DNA of 64,000 bases from CAWKPF01 sp963851415 (lineage in GTDB: Bacteria; Acidobacteriota; Thermoanaerobaculia; Multivoradales; Multivoraceae): assembly GCA_963851415.1 (NCBI GenBank), contig CAWKPF010000003.1, positions 1,922,001 through 1,986,000 of the forward strand, given 5' to 3'. The stretch's first letter is position 1. Each line of letters opens with the position of its first letter. The notes below the pieces were generated by a model. It did no database searches and had not been told where the DNA came from. It saw only the letters and a program-made list of their open reading frames with translations. Both the position numbers and the translations under genes were made by a program. This document shows, piece by piece, positions 60,872 through 64,000 of the stretch.

Positions 60872-61381
60872 CTATCCCTCCCCGCCGCGAAACAGCGCGG
60901 CCACCAGCTCGATGTAGGCCGTAAACCGACCCAGGAAGATCGCACCCACCCAGAAGAAGAGAGAGGACGCCGCCAGAAGGCGCGAGTGCTCCGGCAGTGG
61001 GTCGGTGCTCGCACTCGCACCGAACACCCTCTTGTTGATCAGGATCACGTTGGTGACGGCCAAAGCGATGAACACCAGCTTCGTGACGAAGATCGGGTTG
61101 GTGAGCAGCTGCGTGGCATAGGCCATCAGCAGTGCGATCCCGGAGAGCGCATTGACCCAGAACCCGATCCACATCACCGGCAGGAACTTCTGCATCGGCG
61201 CCAACGGAATGCTGGAGGCGACTCCCAGGATTCGAAGGTCGATGGCGGCGCTGATCCCCGCTACGAAGCCGAGCCCGATCGTGTGAAACGAGAGCATGCC
61301 TGGATAGGCCCACAGGGATACCGACTCGCGAACCCAGGTCGCGACGGCAGTCCCCTCGATCCATGCCAAAAGATCCATCAT
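60872..61381 (-). CDS. Membrane protein, paralogue of the preceding gene
   Basis: The protein has 169 residues from ATG 61381; ATG 61408 would add nine residues but AGGAGG lies between the two. It has about four to five helices, a His in SFHTIGLGFVAG, and DLRILGVASSIPLAPMQKFLPVMWIGFWVNALSG aligned with the neighbour. ASSLFFWVGAIFLGRF parallels the neighbour's C-terminus. The two probably form a heteromer. Confidence 0.65.
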   Translation of the reverse strand: MMDLLAWIEGTAVATWVRESVSLWAYPGMLSFHTIGLGFVAGISAAIDLRILGVASSIPLAPMQKFLPVMWIGFWVNALSGIALLMAYATQLLTNPIFVTKLVFIALAVTNVILINKRVFGASASTDPLPEHSRLLAASSLFFWVGAIFLGRFTAYIELVAALFRGGEG

Positions 61382-61532
61382 CCTGCTCTCGCCCTCCTCG
61401 CGCGTCATCTGTTCGGATTTGCGTGAAGGTTACCGGCGGAGGAAAGCTCCAGTCCCACCCTTTTGAGTAGCGTTCACGACGCAGATCCTCCCTGGAAGAA
61501 CGCCGCCCTCCCCGTCCTTCGATCGACAGGCT

Positions 61533-62264
61533 TCACTCCAGGCGGAAGTCGGCCACCACGGGTAGGTGATCGCTCGCCACCTTCGAGAGCGCGAGCCGGC
61601 AGCGCCGCACCGACTCGAGGCTGACTCCACCGCGGTAGAAGATCCGGTCGAGCGCGCCGCTCGGTGAAAATGAGGGGTAGGTTCGAATCGCCCCCGGCGC
61701 CCGAAGCAGATCGGTCGCTGACCGAAAACCGAAGGCCTCGACCATGATCGGCCGAATCAAGGAACGCCAGTCGTTGAAGTCGCCGCCGATGATGACGGAT
61801 TGGCGCCGATCGAGCTGACGCACCTCCGCCGAGCGCATCAGCAAGGCGATCTGCTTCTCGCGCTCTCGAGCGGAGAGCCCGAGATGGAGATTGAACACGT
61901 CGAGACGGCGATTCGCCGCGAGCTCCAAGGTCGTGTGTTGACAGCCCCGTCGCTTCTTGCTTCCGATGGTGAGATCGATGTTGCGCTCACGAGTGATCGG
62001 AAAGCGACTCAAGGTCGCATTGCCGTACCAGCCTTTGCGCAGGGTGACGTTGTGGCCCAGCGCGTGGTGCTCGAAACCGAGCGCGTCCGCGATCTCCCGG
62101 GCCAGGTTGAGCTCCCTCGAGCGCGGTGCGCCCTCGTCTACCTCTTGCAAGAGGACGATATCCGCTTCGTAGTGCCCGAGAATGGTCGTGATCCGTTCCG
62201 GACGAAACCGCCGGTCCACACCGATTGCCCGATGAATGTTGTAGGTGATGACTCGGAGCTTCAT
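61533..62264 (-). CDS. Endonuclease/exonuclease/phosphatase family protein
   Basis: This 243-residue protein has the EEP motifs TYNIHRAIG, DIVLLQEVDEG, GGDFNDW and SDHLPVVADF. No signal peptide was seen. Substrates in this fold range from DNA to phospholipid head groups and cannot be assigned. It is divergent from the LOG-family gene over a 155-base region in which no clear promoter was found. Confidence 0.88.
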   Translation of the reverse strand: MKLRVITYNIHRAIGVDRRFRPERITTILGHYEADIVLLQEVDEGAPRSRELNLAREIADALGFEHHALGHNVTLRKGWYGNATLSRFPITRERNIDLTIGSKKRRGCQHTTLELAANRRLDVFNLHLGLSAREREKQIALLMRSAEVRQLDRRQSVIIGGDFNDWRSLIRPIMVEAFGFRSATDLLRAPGAIRTYPSFSPSGALDRIFYRGGVSLESVRRCRLALSKVASDHLPVVADFRLE

Positions 62265-62419
62265 TCTGTGTCTCTGCGCGCGGCCGGCTCTCCTCAGACT
62301 GCTAGACTCTCCGATCCTGCCTCACCGGCCCTGGCGGAGAGCCACGGGCGCTCGGCCAAGTCGCCCTCGGACCGAATCACACAGCCCGCCCATCCCCAGA
62401 TCCCCTCGAGACGAGACAA

Positions 62420-63181
62420 ATGTCAGAGCCGACGCCAGTATCGCACGGCGGGTCCCCGCCGGATCGGTCCGAAGTTCCCCTCTCCACCGAGTTCCCTCTC
62501 CTGCGCGGGCCGGGAAGCCGGATCGCGGAGTTGGCTCGAGCGCTGCGGATCTTCGCAGAGTTCATTCGCGGATTCCGCGCACTCCACTTCGTCGGGCCCT
62601 GCGTCACCGTCTTCGGCTCTGCTCGCTTCGCCCAGGATCATCGCTACAGCGTGTTGGCCGCCGAAGTCGCTGCGCACATCGCTGGTTCCGGCTACGCGGT
62701 GATGACCGGAGGGGGCCCGGGGATCATGGAGGCCGCGAATCGAGGCGCCAAGGAGGCCGGCGGCTTCTCGGTCGGCTGTGCGATCGAGCTTCCCCACGAG
62801 GAAGAGCCCAACCCCTACCTCGATCTCTTCGTGAAGTTTCACTACTTCTTCGTGCGCAAGGTAATGCTGGTGAAGTACTCGCACGCCTTCGTGATCCTAC
62901 CGGGGGGCTTCGGAACCCTGGACGAGGTCTTCGAAACCGCGACACTGATTCAGACCGGCAAGATTCACGACTTCCCTCTGGTGCTGGTCGGAACCGACTA
63001 CTGGCAGGACCTCCTCGACTTCCAGCGCGACACGCTGGTGAAAGCCGGGACCATCGATCCAGAAGATGTCGATCGATTCATCGTTACCGACTCTCCCGTC
63101 GAGGTGGTCGCCGCGATCCGGCGCGGCGCTGCGGAGTGGTCGAAGAAGCAGCATGCGAGCCGCATTCTCGGCGAGCGCTGA
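62420..63181 (+). CDS. LOG-family protein (TIGR00730-type nucleotide-binding fold)
   Basis: This 253-residue Rossmann-like protein has VFGSARF, TGGGPGIMEAANRGAKEAGG and LPGGFGTLDEVFE, the signature of lysine-decarboxylase-like LOG proteins. Relatives release cytokinin bases or hydrolyse nucleotide monophosphates (PpnN). The N-terminal ~45 residues are a variable extension. Confidence 0.9.
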   Translation: MSEPTPVSHGGSPPDRSEVPLSTEFPLLRGPGSRIAELARALRIFAEFIRGFRALHFVGPCVTVFGSARFAQDHRYSVLAAEVAAHIAGSGYAVMTGGGPGIMEAANRGAKEAGGFSVGCAIELPHEEEPNPYLDLFVKFHYFFVRKVMLVKYSHAFVILPGGFGTLDEVFETATLIQTGKIHDFPLVLVGTDYWQDLLDFQRDTLVKAGTIDPEDVDRFIVTDSPVEVVAAIRRGAAEWSKKQHASRILGER

Positions 63182-63247
63182 CCTCGATGCGAGGCGACCC
63201 GGGGCAAAGCTCGACTCCTTCGCTCCGCCCCAGGGAAGCCAGGCCCG

Positions 63248-64000
63248 CTAGAGCCACAGACTCGTCAACCCGAAGATCACGAGCACCGAGATCAGATTGA
63301 GCCAGATCCCGGCCCGACACATCTGGGGGATCGTGATCTCTCCCGAGCCGAAGACGATCGCGTTGGGCGGCGTCGCCACCGGCATCATGAAGGCACAGCT
63401 CGCCGCCAGGGTCATCGGTATCAGCAGCCTCATCGGCTCGACGCCCAGCCCCTGGGCGGTGGCCGCCATGATCGGAAGGAAGGTCGCAGTCGTGGCCGTG
63501 TTACTGGTCATCTCGGTCAGGAGGATCACGATGGTGGTGACCACGAGCACGAGCATCCAGACGGGTATGCCCTCGAGGCGGGCGATACTCCGCCCGATGT
63601 AGGTATCGACTCCGGTTTGGCGCACTGCTGCGGCGAGGCTCAGTCCCCCTCCGAAGAGCAGCAGGATTCCCCACGGCAGTTGACGCGCCTGCTGCCAACC
63701 GAGGATGAACACCCGCTTGCGCAGGTCGAGTGGCCAGGCGAACAGGATCAGTGCAGCGATGAGTGCGATTCCCGGGTCGGTGAGGCCGGCAAGCGGCCGG
63801 ACCCCCTCGGCCGACTCGATCTTCACCAGCCAGCCGCGCGTGACCCAGAGCAGAGCCGTCACCGAGAAGACGGCGAGCACGATGCCCTCGGCCCGGGTCA
63901 TCGGCCCCTGGCGCTCGAGCTCGGTGCGGATCATCTCGCGCCCGCCCGGCACCCTCTCGATCTCTGTGCGGTAAAGCACCTTGACCAGAAGCCACCAGCA
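63248..64000 (-). CDS. DASS/SLC13-family anion transporter, C-terminal part (gene continues beyond window end)
   Basis: About 250 residues are visible, reading in frame to the window edge. Several membrane helices occur, with the DASS signatures LTEMTSNTATTATFLPI and MPVATPPNAIVFG that bind Na+ and dicarboxylate, sulfate or phosphate. The substrate is not predictable. It is convergent with the LOG gene. Confidence 0.88.
   Translation of the reverse strand, partial: CWWLLVKVLYRTEIERVPGGREMIRTELERQGPMTRAEGIVLAVFSVTALLWVTRGWLVKIESAEGVRPLAGLTDPGIALIAALILFAWPLDLRKRVFILGWQQARQLPWGILLLFGGGLSLAAAVRQTGVDTYIGRSIARLEGIPVWMLVLVVTTIVILLTEMTSNTATTATFLPIMAATAQGLGVEPMRLLIPMTLAASCAFMMPVATPPNAIVFGSGEITIPQMCRAGIWLNLISVLVIFGLTSLWL

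Noticed and set aside
63182..63247. Intrinsic terminator between the LOG and DASS genes
   Set aside because: A GGGGC/GCCCC pairing exists, but the loop is long and no T-tract follows.

Overview
The window is GC-rich chromosomal DNA of a Gram-negative-type bacterium. It encodes Sec and Tat signal peptides, lipoproteins and a periplasmic HtrA. No plasmid, phage, insertion sequence, CRISPR array, rRNA or tRNA was recognised. Gene content suggests an uncultivated Acidobacteriota-like or deltaproteobacterial/myxococcal-like lineage: MoxR/VWA/DUF4159 genes, response regulators with long Pro-rich linkers, an excisionase-type HTH fused to a receiver domain, many exported peptidases, and infB-ylxP-rbfA-nrnA-truB-rpsO-pnp synteny. 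This placement is inference. No marker comparison was possible.

Left part (1-9374). A tightly coupled minus-strand operon runs from about 8344 to the window start. In transcription order it holds a DUF4159 protein, a VWA/GATase-like membrane protein, a caspase-fold protein lacking its catalytic Cys, a TPR protein with a gluzincin metallopeptidase domain, a second DUF4159 protein and a MoxR AAA ATPase cut by the window edge. A third DUF4159 gene (8478-9374) diverges from the operon, with a perfect palindrome between. This cell-envelope cluster is the best candidate for an undescribed system.

9499-24628. Mostly minus-strand housekeeping genes: an exported NTF2-like protein, a cysteine hydrolase, a TPR lipoprotein, hfq, miaA, comEC, an unknown conserved protein, birA, valS, a response regulator, an enoyl-CoA hydratase, a YbjQ protein, and an anti-sigma/ECF sigma pair. 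A plus-strand SDR reductase follows.

24675-33146. A plus-strand run that looks like a peptide and amino-acid salvage operon: an SNF-type Na+ symporter, an M19 dipeptidase, an SSS-type Na+ symporter with an overlapping 41-residue one-helix protein, an M28 exopeptidase and several exported proteins of unknown function. A roughly 570-base gene-free stretch with degenerate repeats follows.

33713-43540. Mixed metabolic and regulatory genes: a Tat-exported metallophosphoesterase, NnrU, a propionyl-CoA synthetase-like enzyme, a trans-sulfuration-type PLP enzyme, an NtrC-type regulator and HtrA. A hairpin-containing intergenic region with weak DnaA-box-like sites lies at about 38956-39190.

43714-54391. 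The conserved translation/RNA operon rimP-nusA-infB-ylxP-rbfA-nrnA-truB-rpsO-pnp. A strong promoter and an immediate leader terminator precede it, and an intrinsic terminator follows pnp. nusA as given contains a +1 frameshift, and PNPase carries an Arg/Gly-rich C-terminal tail.

54463-64000. An HTH-receiver regulator, GlpQ, HslO coupled to LarC, RadC, an agmatinase-family enzyme with a four-codon minicistron ahead of it, paired paralogous membrane proteins, an EEP phosphatase, a LOG-family protein, and the C-terminal part of a DASS anion transporter.
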